From positions 244,406 through 308,405 of the forward strand of contig NZ_JAGPXE010000010.1 in assembly GCF_018070075.1 (NCBI RefSeq): a DNA stretch of 64,000 nucleotides, in the 5' to 3' direction. The position numbers were made by a program, and so were the translations under genes. The DNA is from Saccharopolyspora endophytica (GTDB lineage: Bacteria; Actinomycetota; Actinomycetes; Mycobacteriales; Pseudonocardiaceae). The notes below the pieces were generated by a model. The model was given only the letters and a program-made list of their open reading frames with translations. It was not told where the DNA came from and ran no database searches. Below are positions 25,546 to 33,794 of the stretch, one piece after another; position 1 is the first letter of the stretch, and each line of letters opens with the position of its first letter.

Positions 25546-27704
25546 CCGCTCGGCTGGACGGCCCGCTGAAAGTCACCGGTCAGGCCAAGTACGGGGCCGA
25601 CAACAACTTCCCCGGCATGGTCTACGGCTACCTCGTGCTCAGCACGATCGCCCACGGCGAGGTCGAGAGCATGGACGTCACCGCGGTCAAGAGCGCGCCG
25701 GGCGTGCTCGGCGTGTACACGCCGTTCGACACGCTGGAACTGGCCACGCCGAGCTCGATGCTGGGCGAGACCTGGGTCCCGCTGCAGAACCGCGAGGTCG
25801 CCTACTACGGCCAGCCGATCGGTCTCGTCATCGCCGAGACCTTCGAGCAGGCCCGCGACGCCGCGTCGCTGGTGGAGGTCGGCTACCAGGCAAAGCCCGC
25901 CAGGACCTCGTTCGAGGAGGGGCTGGCCGACGCCGAGGCGGCGCCCGGCCGCGAAGACCTGGAGATCCTCGACGCCGACGCCGGTGTCGAGTCCATCGCG
26001 GAGGCCTTCGCCGGCAGCCCGGTCGTCGTCGACCACACCTACTCGACCGCGACCCAGAACCACGCCGCGATGGAGCCGCACTCGGCGGTCGCGCTGTGGG
26101 AGGGCGGCGAGCTCACGCTCTACACGCCGAACCAGGGTTCGCACATGGTCGCCGCGGACGTGGCCACCGCGCTGGGCGTCGACGTCTCGCAGGTCCACGT
26201 CGTGAACCCGTACGTGGGCGGTGCTTTCGGCGGCAAGGGCAAGACCTCCACGCCGGCGTTCCTCGCGGCGGCGGCGAGCCGCGCGCTCGGACGGCCGGTC
26301 AAGGCCGTGCTGACCCGCGAGCAGGTGTTCACGGTGACCGCCGGTCGTGCGGCCACCCGGCAGAAGGTCGCGCTGGGCGCCGATCGCGAGGGCCGCCTGA
26401 TCGCGGTGCAGCACGACTCGTGGTGCACCACGGACTCGGCCCGCTCGTTCGTCGAGCCGACCTCGCACGGGACCTCGCTGGAGTGGTACGCGACGCCGAA
26501 CCTCGCGGTGTCGCAGCGGATCGTGCCGCTGAACGTGCCGCCGACGACGTTCATGCGCGCTCCCGGTGAGGCCCCGGGTTCGTTCGCTCTGGAGAGCGCG
26601 ATCGACGAGCTGGCGGTGGAGCTGGGGATCGACCCGATCGAGCTGCGCAAGCGCAACAACTCGACGGCCCCGCCCGGCAAGGACCTGCAGTGGTCCAGCA
26701 AGCACCTCGACGAGTGCTTCGACATCGGCGCGCAGCGCTTCGGCTGGGCCAACCGCAGCCCGCAGGGCCGCAGCGAGGGCGACTGGCAGGTCGGCATGGG
26801 CGTGGCCGTGGCGATGTTCCCGGCGCTGCGCTTCCCGGCCACGGTCGGCATCGAACTGCGGGCCGACGGGACCGCCGTGGTCTCCACCAGCGGTGCGGAC
26901 CCGGGCACCGGCCTGCTGACGGTGATGTCGACGATCGGTGCGGAGTCCCTGGACCTGCCCGAGGACCGGATCACCCCGCAGCTCGGCGACTCGGCGCTGC
27001 CGCCGGGCGGCCTGTCGGGTGGTTCCACGGCCACGGCCAGCGTGGGCACCGCGATCCAGCTCGCGGGCACCGCGGCGGTCGACGAGCTCACCGCGCTGGC
27101 CTCCGGGCCGGGTGCGCCGTTCGAGGGTGAGGAGGTCACCTACGCCCACGGCGAGCTGTTCGCCGGCGGGCGGTCGATGGCCTTCGGCGACCTGCTGCGG
27201 GAGCTGGGTCGCGACTCGGTGTCGGTCAGCGGTTCGTCCGCACCCGGCGAGGAGCTGACCAAGCACTCCTTCAGCTCGTTCGGCGCGCAGTTCGTCGAGG
27301 TCAAGGTGCACAAGTGGACTCGTGAGACCCGGGTGTCCCGGATGCTCGGCGTGTTCGACTGCGGCCGGATCATCAACGACAGGCTGGCCACCAGCCAGCT
27401 CCAGGGCGGCATGATCTGGGGCGTGTCGGCGGCGCTGCACGAGGCCATGGAGGTCGAGGGCGGCGGTCGGCTGGCCAACGGCGACTTCGCGAGCTACCTG
27501 CTGCCGGTCAACGCCGACATCCCCGAGGTGGACGTGGAGTTCGTGAAGTACCCGGACACGCTGCACAACTCGGTGGGCGCCAAGGGACTCGGCGAGATCG
27601 GCACGGTCGGCATGGCCGCCGCCGTCGCCAACGCGGTCCACAACGCCACCGGAATCCGGGTCCGCCACATCCCGATCACCATCGAGGACCTGCTGGTGGA
27701 CTGA
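25542..27704 (+). CDS. Molybdenum-cofactor subunit of aldehyde oxidoreductase (PaoC-like)
   Basis: 720 residues from GTG at 25542, in GTGA overlap with the FAD gene. Family motifs: TQNHAAMEPH, VGGAFGGKGKT, FMRAPGEAPGSFALES and the catalytic Glu685 in GAKGLGEIG. Together with the two preceding genes it forms a complete PaoABC-like enzyme oxidising aldehydes or N-heterocycles at a Mo cytosine-dinucleotide centre. No dedicated chaperone gene (PaoD/XdhC) is nearby; a MobA/MocA-like gene lies at 47118. A perfect 16-bp terminator hairpin follows. Confidence 0.94.
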   Translation: MTARLDGPLKVTGQAKYGADNNFPGMVYGYLVLSTIAHGEVESMDVTAVKSAPGVLGVYTPFDTLELATPSSMLGETWVPLQNREVAYYGQPIGLVIAETFEQARDAASLVEVGYQAKPARTSFEEGLADAEAAPGREDLEILDADAGVESIAEAFAGSPVVVDHTYSTATQNHAAMEPHSAVALWEGGELTLYTPNQGSHMVAADVATALGVDVSQVHVVNPYVGGAFGGKGKTSTPAFLAAAASRALGRPVKAVLTREQVFTVTAGRAATRQKVALGADREGRLIAVQHDSWCTTDSARSFVEPTSHGTSLEWYATPNLAVSQRIVPLNVPPTTFMRAPGEAPGSFALESAIDELAVELGIDPIELRKRNNSTAPPGKDLQWSSKHLDECFDIGAQRFGWANRSPQGRSEGDWQVGMGVAVAMFPALRFPATVGIELRADGTAVVSTSGADPGTGLLTVMSTIGAESLDLPEDRITPQLGDSALPPGGLSGGSTATASVGTAIQLAGTAAVDELTALASGPGAPFEGEEVTYAHGELFAGGRSMAFGDLLRELGRDSVSVSGSSAPGEELTKHSFSSFGAQFVEVKVHKWTRETRVSRMLGVFDCGRIINDRLATSQLQGGMIWGVSAALHEAMEVEGGGRLANGDFASYLLPVNADIPEVDVEFVKYPDTLHNSVGAKGLGEIGTVGMAAAVANAVHNATGIRVRHIPITIEDLLVD

Positions 27705-27708
27705 GGTC

Positions 27709-27744
27709 TTCGCCGGGCGGCCTCGGGGGAGGCCGCCCGGCGAA
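27709..27744. terminator. Perfect 16-bp terminator hairpin
   Basis: TTCGCCGGGCGGCCTC (27709-27724) pairs fully with GAGGCCGCCCGGCGAA (27729-27744) around a GGGG loop. It lies between convergent genes and should act on both strands. Confidence 0.85.
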
Positions 27745-27747
27745 TCC

Positions 27748-28209
27748 TCAGCGCGGGGTGTGCGAACCGGGCACGGTCCGGTTGATGACGCTGATGCGGT
27801 TCCAGGCGTTGATGGCCGCGATGAGCATCACCAGCGCGGTCAGGGTCGCCTCGTCGAACTCCTCGCGCGCCCTCTCGAAGACCTCGTCGGGCACGCCGTG
27901 CGGGTTGTCGGCCAGGCGGGTTCCCGATTCGGCCAGGTCCAGCGCCGCGCGCTCGGCGCTGGTGAAGTGCGGCGATTCGCGCCAGGCCGCGACGCCGAAG
28001 AGCCGCTCGTCGGTCTCGCCGCCCTGCTTCGCGTGCTTGCTGTGCATGTCGACGCAGAACGCGCAGCCGTTGATCTGGCTGACGCGCAGCTTGACCAGGT
28101 GCTGGAGGTTCTTCGGAACTCCGCTGCCTGCGAGGAACACCTCCAGCGAGCTCATCGCCGCGTAGCCGTCGCCCGCCTTGGCGGGCAGGTCGTCGATCCG
28201 TCCCTGCAT
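27748..28209 (-). CDS. AhpD-like carboxymuconolactone decarboxylase family peroxidase
   Basis: 153 residues from ATG at 28209, with AAGGAG 6 nt upstream (ATG 28215 touches that site). The redox motif C49-A-F-C52 followed by DMHSKHA is the CMD/AhpD active site, which reduces hydroperoxides using a dithiol. A helical tail follows. An Rrf2-type operator lies in its leader, matching one in front of the next gene, so it is probably induced by oxidative stress or by Fe-S/thiol state through the Rrf2 protein. Confidence 0.92.
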   Translation of the reverse strand: MQGRIDDLPAKAGDGYAAMSSLEVFLAGSGVPKNLQHLVKLRVSQINGCAFCVDMHSKHAKQGGETDERLFGVAAWRESPHFTSAERAALDLAESGTRLADNPHGVPDEVFERAREEFDEATLTALVMLIAAINAWNRISVINRTVPGSHTPR

Positions 28210-28226
28210 CGTCATCTCCTTATCTC

Positions 28227-28241
28227 GGACATCTGATATCC
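28227..28241. promoter_or_regulatory. Rrf2-type operator upstream of the peroxidase
   Basis: GGACATCTGATATCC is a 15-bp pseudo-palindrome 18 nt before the peroxidase start. Its complement GGATATCAGATGTCC differs at only two positions from the site at 28784. Confidence 0.65.
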
Positions 28242-28283
28242 AGAATTGGTTGCTGCCGGAACCCCTGCTGGGGAGGGGTTCGA

Positions 28284-28778
28284 TCAGGTGCGGGTGTCGC
28301 CGAACCAGCGGCGGACCCGCTCGGCCGCGGCCGGGGAGTGCTCGTCCACGGTGGCCGCGATGTCGGCGATGGACTGCGACGCCAGCTCCCGGCGCCAGGC
28401 GAGCTCGGCCTTGCGCATGGAGGTGTGGATGGCGCACGGGGTGTCGCCGCGGCCTGAGACAGCGGAACCGCTGCCGGAACCGCCGCGGTGGCGGATCTCG
28501 GTGCACCGGAACGCTTCCTCGGAGCCTTCGATCGCCGCGACCACGTCCATCAGCGTGATCTTCTCCGGCGGGCGGGCGAGCCGGAAACCGCCGCGCGGCC
28601 CGGACGTCGAGGTGACGATCCCGGCCCGGGCCAGGGCCTGGAGCTGCTTGTTCATGTACGCGGCGGGGAGTTCGTAGAACGCGGCCAGCTTCGCCGCCGG
28701 CACGGCCCGGTCCTCGCCCAGCCATGCGAGGTTGAGGCAGCTGTGCACCGCCCACTCCACGCCCTCGTTCATCCGCAC
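28284..28778 (-). CDS. Rrf2-family transcriptional regulator
   Basis: 164 residues from ATG at 28778 (second ATG at 28772). N-terminal winged helix: VEWAVHSCLNLAW, LPAAYMNKQLQALARAGIV and SGPRGGFRLARP, all typical of Rrf2. Only two cysteines lie in the sensing region (FRCTEI and TPCAIH), fewer than the three that hold an Fe-S cluster in IscR/NsrR, so a thiol or two-Cys sensor is plausible. Matching palindromes precede it and the downstream peroxidase, pointing to joint control of a small regulon. Confidence 0.92.
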   Translation of the reverse strand: MRMNEGVEWAVHSCLNLAWLGEDRAVPAAKLAAFYELPAAYMNKQLQALARAGIVTSTSGPRGGFRLARPPEKITLMDVVAAIEGSEEAFRCTEIRHRGGSGSGSAVSGRGDTPCAIHTSMRKAELAWRRELASQSIADIAATVDEHSPAAAERVRRWFGDTRT

Positions 28779-28783
28779 AACCC

Positions 28784-28798
28784 GGATACTAGATGTCC
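28784..28798. promoter_or_regulatory. Rrf2-type operator upstream of the regulator
   Basis: GGATACTAGATGTCC, 6 nt before the rrf2 start, shares 13 of 15 positions with the complement of 28227-28241. Likely autoregulatory site. Confidence 0.6.
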
Positions 28799-28904
28799 AG
28801 GATTAAATCTGGCAACGGGGATGGTCTGGTCCACTCGGGTCTGAACGCGTTCTTGCACGTTCCGGCGGGCGATCGAGCGGCGTAGCTTCGGCCTGACATT
28901 TTCA

Positions 28905-28914
28905 TACGTATTCC
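28905..28914. promoter_or_regulatory. Shared ATACGTATTC element before GH13 copy 1
   Basis: ATACGTATTC lies 17 nt before the first GH13 gene; the same 10-mer is found at 30692-30701, 19 nt before the second. It contains the palindrome ATACGTAT. It may be a common operator or an extended -10 box. Confidence 0.45.
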
Positions 28915-28930
28915 GATTGGGGAAACGGAT

Positions 28931-30562
28931 ATGGCGGTGTCCAGGCGATCGTTCATGATCTCCACCGGAGCGCTGGTCGCGGGAGCGACCGTGCTGCCGA
29001 TCTCCGAGCTACGTCCCCCGATGGCCCGCGCGGACGCCTCGTGGCTGGCCGACGCCGTGCTCTACCAGATCTACCCGCAGACCTACGCCGATGCCGACGG
29101 CACCGGAGTAGGCGACCTGCAGGGCATCATCGACCACCTCGATCACCTCCAGTGGCTCGGCATCACCGCGGTCTGGATGAACCCGATCTTCCCGTCGCCG
29201 CTGACCGACGCCGGCTACGACGTCTCCGACTACGTGGGCGTGCACGAGCGCTACGGCACGCAGGACGACGTCGCCCGGCTGACCGAGGAAGCGCGCAAGC
29301 GCGGCATCCGGATCCTGTTCGACCTGGTCGCCGGGCACACCTCGGACCAGCACCCGTGGTTCCTCAACTCGCTGCAGGACTTCTCCGACGACCGCTTCAT
29401 CTGGGCGAGCCCGGACCAGTTCCCCGACGGCAACCTGCCGGAGAACTTCGTCGCCTCTCCTGGCCCGCGAGAAGGCGCGTTCCTGAAGAACTTCTACGAC
29501 ACCCAGCCGGCCATCAACTACGGCTACGCGCGGATGAACCCCGATGAACCGTGGCGCCAGCCGGTGGACGCCGAAGGTCCCAAGCGCAACCGCGCAGCGA
29601 TGCGCGAGATCATGGACCACTGGCTGAACCTGGGGATCGCGGGCTTCCGCTGCGACATGGCGGGGAGCCTGATCAAGGACGACCCGGACCTCGTCGAGAC
29701 CGGCAAGCTCTGGGGCGAGATGGCCGCCTGGCTGGACGAGAACCACCCCGACGCGGTGCTGGTCTCCGAGTGGGGTGATCCGAAGGTCGCGGTCCCGGCC
29801 GGGTTCGACGGCGACTTCTTCTTCCAGACCGGCGAGGCGTGGCGCTCGTTGTGGCAGGACAACCCGTACTTCGGCGCCGACGGGACCGGCACGGCCAAGA
29901 TCTTCATCGACGCCTGGCGCGAGGCGGAGGACGCGATCGGGCGGCCCGGGGGAGTCATCCTGCCCTCGGCCAACCACGACACCGCCCTGCGGCTGAACAA
30001 CGGCATCCGCACGCCGGAGGAGATCCCGGCGGCGTACGCGTTCTGGCTGACCTGGCCGATCGTCCCGCTGATCTACTACGGCGAGGAGATCGGCATGCGG
30101 CTGGTCGACGGCCTGCCGGACGTCGAGGGCAGCAACGGCCGGCAGAACAACCGGACACCGATGCAGTGGAACGACGGGCCCAACGCCGGGTTCTCCACCG
30201 CTCCTGCCGAGAACCTCTACCTGCCGCAGGATCCCGACCCGAACCGGCCGAACGTCGAGGCGCAGCGCGACGATCCGGGATCGCTGCTGAACCTCGTGCA
30301 GCGGCTCATCGCGCTGCGCCAGGCCAACCCCGAGCTCGGAACCGCCTCCGACGTGCAGGTCTTCCACGACGGCTACCCGCTGACCTACCTGCGCGGTGAC
30401 CGGTTCCTGGTGACGGTCAACCCCAGCCGGGACGCGGTGACGGTCGCCGTCCCCGACGAACGGCTGGCGAACGCCACCGCCGTCGAGGACAGCGGTGTGA
30501 CGATCAACGGCCAGGACATCACGGTCCCGGCCTTCGGATACGCCGTGCTCGACCTCCGCTGA
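28931..30562 (+). CDS. Tat-exported GH13 alpha-glucosidase/alpha-amylase-family enzyme, copy 1
   Basis: 543 residues from ATG at 28931. Twin-arginine leader: VSRRSFMISTGALVAGATVLP then a cleavable MARADA (seen in pieces). GH13 barrel: LYQIYPQTYAD, GYDVSDYVGV, then nucleophile Asp242 (GFRCDMAG), acid/base Glu280 (VSEWGDP) and transition-state Asp350 (SANHDT). The look (GPREGAFLKN, PMQWNDGPNAGFS) is closest to oligo-glucosidase and trehalose-synthase-like members acting on short alpha-glucans. It is one of two tandem duplicates and is followed by a strong terminator. Confidence 0.9.
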   Translation: MAVSRRSFMISTGALVAGATVLPISELRPPMARADASWLADAVLYQIYPQTYADADGTGVGDLQGIIDHLDHLQWLGITAVWMNPIFPSPLTDAGYDVSDYVGVHERYGTQDDVARLTEEARKRGIRILFDLVAGHTSDQHPWFLNSLQDFSDDRFIWASPDQFPDGNLPENFVASPGPREGAFLKNFYDTQPAINYGYARMNPDEPWRQPVDAEGPKRNRAAMREIMDHWLNLGIAGFRCDMAGSLIKDDPDLVETGKLWGEMAAWLDENHPDAVLVSEWGDPKVAVPAGFDGDFFFQTGEAWRSLWQDNPYFGADGTGTAKIFIDAWREAEDAIGRPGGVILPSANHDTALRLNNGIRTPEEIPAAYAFWLTWPIVPLIYYGEEIGMRLVDGLPDVEGSNGRQNNRTPMQWNDGPNAGFSTAPAENLYLPQDPDPNRPNVEAQRDDPGSLLNLVQRLIALRQANPELGTASDVQVFHDGYPLTYLRGDRFLVTVNPSRDAVTVAVPDERLANATAVEDSGVTINGQDITVPAFGYAVLDLR

Positions 30563-30566
30563 ACCT

Positions 30567-30600
30567 CGCGCGGCACCCGGTGACCACCGGGTGCCGCGCG
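30567..30600. terminator. Terminator between the GH13 copies
   Basis: CGCGCGGCACCCGGTG (30567-30582) pairs perfectly with CACCGGGTGCCGCGCG (30585-30600); the tip opens to a small loop. No T tail, as is common in actinobacteria. It separates transcription of the two paralogues. Confidence 0.8.
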
Positions 30601-30691
30601 GGTCGGTGGAGCCCGAGTTCTGGGAACGAGCGGTGCCGTTCGGCGTCTTTTGCCCATCGCTCGGATGGAGTACATTCAGCGCCGCTTGTGT

Positions 30692-30701
30692 ATACGTATT
30701 C
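30692..30701. promoter_or_regulatory. Shared ATACGTATTC element before GH13 copy 2
   Basis: Same 10-mer as at 28905-28914, here preceded by GT to give GTATACGTATTC, 19 nt before the predicted start. Conservation between the two otherwise different leaders suggests a function. Confidence 0.45.
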
Positions 30702-30719
30702 AGGACGGAGCTGGGTGCA

Positions 30720-32366
30720 TTGGTGTCGAGGCGATCGTTCATGATCGGTACAGGTGCGGTGCTCGCGGGGGCCGCTGTGCTGCCGATCTCGCGGGTGAGT
30801 CCCGCTGCGGCGTCGGGTCAGCCCTCGTGGCTCGCCGACGCCGTGCTCTACCAGGTGTATCCCCAGAGCTTCGCCGACACCAACGGCGACGGCATCGGTG
30901 ACCTGCGCGGCATCACCGAGCACCTCGACCACCTGGCGTGGCTGGGAGTCACCGCGATCTGGGTCAACCCGGTGTTCCCGTCGCCGTTCACCGACGCCGG
31001 CTACGACATCACCGACTACGTCGGCGTGCACCCGCGCTACGGCGCCCAGGAGGACGTGGCCGAGCTGGTCACCGAGGCGCGGGCCCGCGGCATCCGGGTG
31101 CTGTTCGACCTGGTCGCCGGGCACACCTCCGACCAGCACCCGTGGTTCCTGCAGTCCCTGCAGGACGACGCGGACAGCCGCTACGTGTGGGCGACCCCGG
31201 ACCAGCTGCCGCCGGACGGCAGCCTGCCGGAGGACTTCGTCGCCTCGCCCGGTCCGCGCGAGGGCGCGTTCCTGAAGAACTACTACGAGACGCAGCCGGC
31301 CATCAACTACGGCTACGCGCGGATGAATCCGGACGAGCCGTGGCGCCAGCCGGTGGACGCCGAAGGTCCCAAGCGCAACCGCGCAGCGATGCGCGAGGTC
31401 ATGGACCACTGGCTGAAGCTCGGTGTCTCCGGGTTCCGCTGCGACCTGGCCGCCACGCTGGTCAAGGACGACCCGGGCTGGGTCGAGACCGGCAAGCTGT
31501 GGGGCGAGATGCGGGCGTGGATGGATGAGAACCACCCCGACGCCGTGATGATCGCCGAGTGGGGCGACCCGGCGACCTCGGTCCCCGCCGGCTTCGACGG
31601 CGACTTCTTCCTGCCCGTCAACGGACCCGGCGACGGTGCGCCGTGGAAGTCGTTGTGGCAGGACAACCCGTACTTCGGCGCCGACGGCACCGGCAGCGCC
31701 AAGATCTTCGTCGACGCCTGGCAGCAGACCGAGCAGACCATCGGGAGCCCCGGTCACATCCTGCTGCCCTCGGCCAACCACGACGGCGCGCTGCGGCTGA
31801 ACAACGGCGTGCGCACGCCTGAGGAGATCCCGGCGGCGTTTGCGTTCTGGCTGACCTGGCCGACCGTTCCGACGCTGTACTACGGCGAAGAGATCGGGAT
31901 GCGGCTGATCGAGGGGCTGCCCGACGTCGAGGGCAGCGCCGGGCGGCAGAACAACCGCACGCCGATGCAGTGGAACGACGGGCCCAACGCCGGGTTCTCC
32001 ACGGCCCCCGCCGACGAGCTCTACATCCCGCAGGACCCGGACCCGAACCGGCCGACCGTCGCAGGCCAGCTCGCGGACCAGGGCTCGCTGCTGAACTTCG
32101 TGCAGCGGGTCATCGCGCTGCGCAAGAAGCACCCCGAGCTCGGCAGCGGCGGCGCGGTGGAGGTGTTCCACGACGGCTACCCGCTGACCTACCTGCGCGG
32201 CGACCGCTTCCTGATCACGATCAACCCGAGCCGCGAGCAGGTCACCGTCGACGTCGCCGACGACCGGCTGGCTCAGGCCCGCCCGGTCGAGGACAGCGGT
32301 GTCCGCGTCGACGGGCGGACCATCACTGTCCCGGCCTTCGGCTACGCCATCCTCGACCTCGGCTAG
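30720..32366 (+). CDS. Tat-exported GH13 alpha-glucosidase/alpha-amylase-family enzyme, copy 2
   Basis: 548 residues if the TTG at 30720 is used (GGAG 9 nt upstream; GTG 30723 is the alternative). VSRRSFMIGTGAVLAG aligns with the copy 1 Tat leader and fixes the start. The same active site lies at the same numbering: Asp242, Glu280 and the SANHDG Asp. The mature part is colinear with copy 1, with a 4-residue insertion after DGDFFLPV. A stretch around 31344-31397 is base-for-base identical to copy 1, suggesting gene conversion. Repeat copy B starts at its stop codon. Confidence 0.88.
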   Translation: MVSRRSFMIGTGAVLAGAAVLPISRVSPAAASGQPSWLADAVLYQVYPQSFADTNGDGIGDLRGITEHLDHLAWLGVTAIWVNPVFPSPFTDAGYDITDYVGVHPRYGAQEDVAELVTEARARGIRVLFDLVAGHTSDQHPWFLQSLQDDADSRYVWATPDQLPPDGSLPEDFVASPGPREGAFLKNYYETQPAINYGYARMNPDEPWRQPVDAEGPKRNRAAMREVMDHWLKLGVSGFRCDLAATLVKDDPGWVETGKLWGEMRAWMDENHPDAVMIAEWGDPATSVPAGFDGDFFLPVNGPGDGAPWKSLWQDNPYFGADGTGSAKIFVDAWQQTEQTIGSPGHILLPSANHDGALRLNNGVRTPEEIPAAFAFWLTWPTVPTLYYGEEIGMRLIEGLPDVEGSAGRQNNRTPMQWNDGPNAGFSTAPADELYIPQDPDPNRPTVAGQLADQGSLLNFVQRVIALRKKHPELGSGGAVEVFHDGYPLTYLRGDRFLITINPSREQVTVDVADDRLAQARPVEDSGVRVDGRTITVPAFGYAILDLG

Positions 32367-32597
32367 AGGCTGTTGAGGAATTGCTTTGCGTGGCGGTGCG
32401 GGTGGCGGAAACCCCCGAAGGGGAAAGCACAGCGCCTTCGTGGTCTCCGTGCGCCGCTCCTGATGTATTCCGCTTACCCAGGGGGTGGACATCGGCGTCC
32501 CGGCGTACTCGCCACGAAGGCGCTGGCGAACCCGCGGCGGTGCGGGCTGAGTCCCACACCTGAAACAGCGGCTCCGCCGCATTCCTCAACAGCTCCT
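32367..32597 (+). repeat. Dispersed intergenic repeat, copy B, with terminal inverted repeats
   Basis: 231 bp. The ends CTGTTGAGGAA (32370-32380) and TTCCTCAACAG (32582-32592) are perfect inverted repeats. The core shares GCGGTGCGGGTGGCGGAA, TCTCCGTGCGCCGCTCC, CGTCCCGGCGTACTCGCC and GAACCCGCGGCGGTGCG with copies A, C and D, but carries different inserts (CCCCCGAAGGGGAAAG; CTTACCCAGGGGGTGG). Non-coding and MITE-like. The rest of the gap to 32706 has only the ribosome site of the next gene. Confidence 0.85.
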
Positions 32598-32706
32598 AGC
32601 AGCCGATTCCGGGGCCTTCTCGGGGAAATCTCCGGGAGGCCCCGGAATCGCCGCCCGCTCTCCGGCGCGATGCTGGTTCACACGGCCACATCACCTGGGG
32701 GAACGG

Positions 32707-33045
32707 ATGAACCACGCGCGCGTCTACGAGATCCGGGTCGACGGATTCGCGAACCTCGCCGAGGCCATCGGGGCGCAGGACCCGGTCGCGCACCTGCTGT
32801 GCCCCGAGGAGTGGCACCGGGGCCCGTGCGAGATCCCGTGGAGCCTCGGCGTCGCCGACAACGCGGGCGATCCCGATCGCGCGGCCCTGGTGGTCGGCGT
32901 GCTCACCACCCGCGAGGAGGCGCTCGAACTCCTGCGTCCCATCGGCGAGGTGACGGGACGTCCGGCGGTGCTGGTCGAGGCCGACCCCTCGGACTACGAA
33001 GAACTCGTCGAGCAGCACCGCATCGAGGCGCTGATCGCCGACTGA
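32707..33045 (+). CDS. Conserved hypothetical protein, 112 aa
   Basis: ATG at 32707 follows GGGGGAACGG. The protein is soluble, acidic (many Glu/Asp) and mixed alpha/beta: VYEIRVDGFANLAEAIG, a middle PEEWHRGPCEIPWSLG with the only pair of Cys close by, and a C-terminal ferredoxin-like TTREEALELLRPIG...AVLVEADPSDYEEL. No catalytic signature is recognised. A short hairpin with a T tail (33045-33062) ends the transcript. Confidence 0.65.
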   Translation: MNHARVYEIRVDGFANLAEAIGAQDPVAHLLCPEEWHRGPCEIPWSLGVADNAGDPDRAALVVGVLTTREEALELLRPIGEVTGRPAVLVEADPSDYEELVEQHRIEALIAD

Positions 33046-33062
33046 CGGCGTATTTCCGCCGT
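33045..33062 (+). terminator. Short hairpin terminator
   Basis: ACGGCG (33045-33050), loop TATTTC, CGCCGT (33057-33062), then TTTGCC. It overlaps the stop codon of the 112-residue gene. Confidence 0.5.
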
Positions 33063-33131
33063 TTGCCCACGCGAGGCGGTCGGGCCCATACCCTTCAGCT
33101 GCGATCACGCACTCGTGCTGAGGGGACACAG

Positions 33132-33791
33132 ATGATCATCAGGACCGCAACGGCGACCACCGCGGCGCTGCTCGCGCTCGTCGTCACTCCGGTGGCAGCG
33201 GCGGAGGACACCTACGCCGACTACGCCGAGCTGGCCGCCAACGAGACCGAAGGCGTCGACTACCGGCGCGAGGTGCGCACCGGCGACACCGACCTCGTCC
33301 ACATCGCCATCCACGGCGGCGGCATCGAGCGTCCCACCACCGAGCTCGCCGACGCCGGGGCAAAGGCCGGTGGGCACGGCTTCGGCACGTTCGAGGGGCT
33401 CAAGCCGTCGGGCAACAGCGTCCTGCACATCACCTCCACCAACTTCGACGAGCCTCAGATCCGAGAGCTCGTCGCCGGCTCGACCTTCACCGTGTCCTGG
33501 CACGGAGCCGCCGGTGACACCGCCACGACCTACGTCGGCGGCCTCGACACCGAGCTGCGCGACGCCGTGCGCGCCGAACTCCGCGCGGAGGGCTTCGACG
33601 CGCCGGACACCGTCCCCGACGGGCTCGCGGGTGAGAGCCCCGACAACATCGGCAACCTCAACACCCGGGGCAAGGGCGTGCAGCTGGAGCTCACCCGGGC
33701 TCAGCGCGACGCCCTCGTCAAGGACGGCATGCCCACCGCGGACTTCGACGACTACGTCGCCGCCGTCGAACGCGCCGTCAGCGGTCGCTGA
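33132..33791 (+). CDS. Secreted poly-gamma-glutamate hydrolase family protein
   Basis: 219 residues from ATG at 33132 (GAGGGGAC upstream). Signal peptide of about 24 residues (MIIRTATATTAALLALVV...VAAAEDT). Metal-site motifs match the PghP/UPF0714 group: LVHIAIHGGGIE, FTVSWHGAAGD and VQLELTRAQRDAL, with the AGGHGFGTFEGL strand between. The founding members are phage enzymes that cut capsule poly-gamma-glutamate; actinobacterial versions are probably secreted scavengers or wall enzymes. Confidence 0.85.
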   Translation: MIIRTATATTAALLALVVTPVAAAEDTYADYAELAANETEGVDYRREVRTGDTDLVHIAIHGGGIERPTTELADAGAKAGGHGFGTFEGLKPSGNSVLHITSTNFDEPQIRELVAGSTFTVSWHGAAGDTATTYVGGLDTELRDAVRAELRAEGFDAPDTVPDGLAGESPDNIGNLNTRGKGVQLELTRAQRDALVKDGMPTADFDDYVAAVERAVSGR

Positions 33792-33794
33792 CGA

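Noticed and set aside
33752..33794. C-terminal extension of the DHFR-family protein overlapping the hydrolase gene
   Set aside because: Ser/Arg-rich sequence created by the frameshift; the restored frame stops at 33795.
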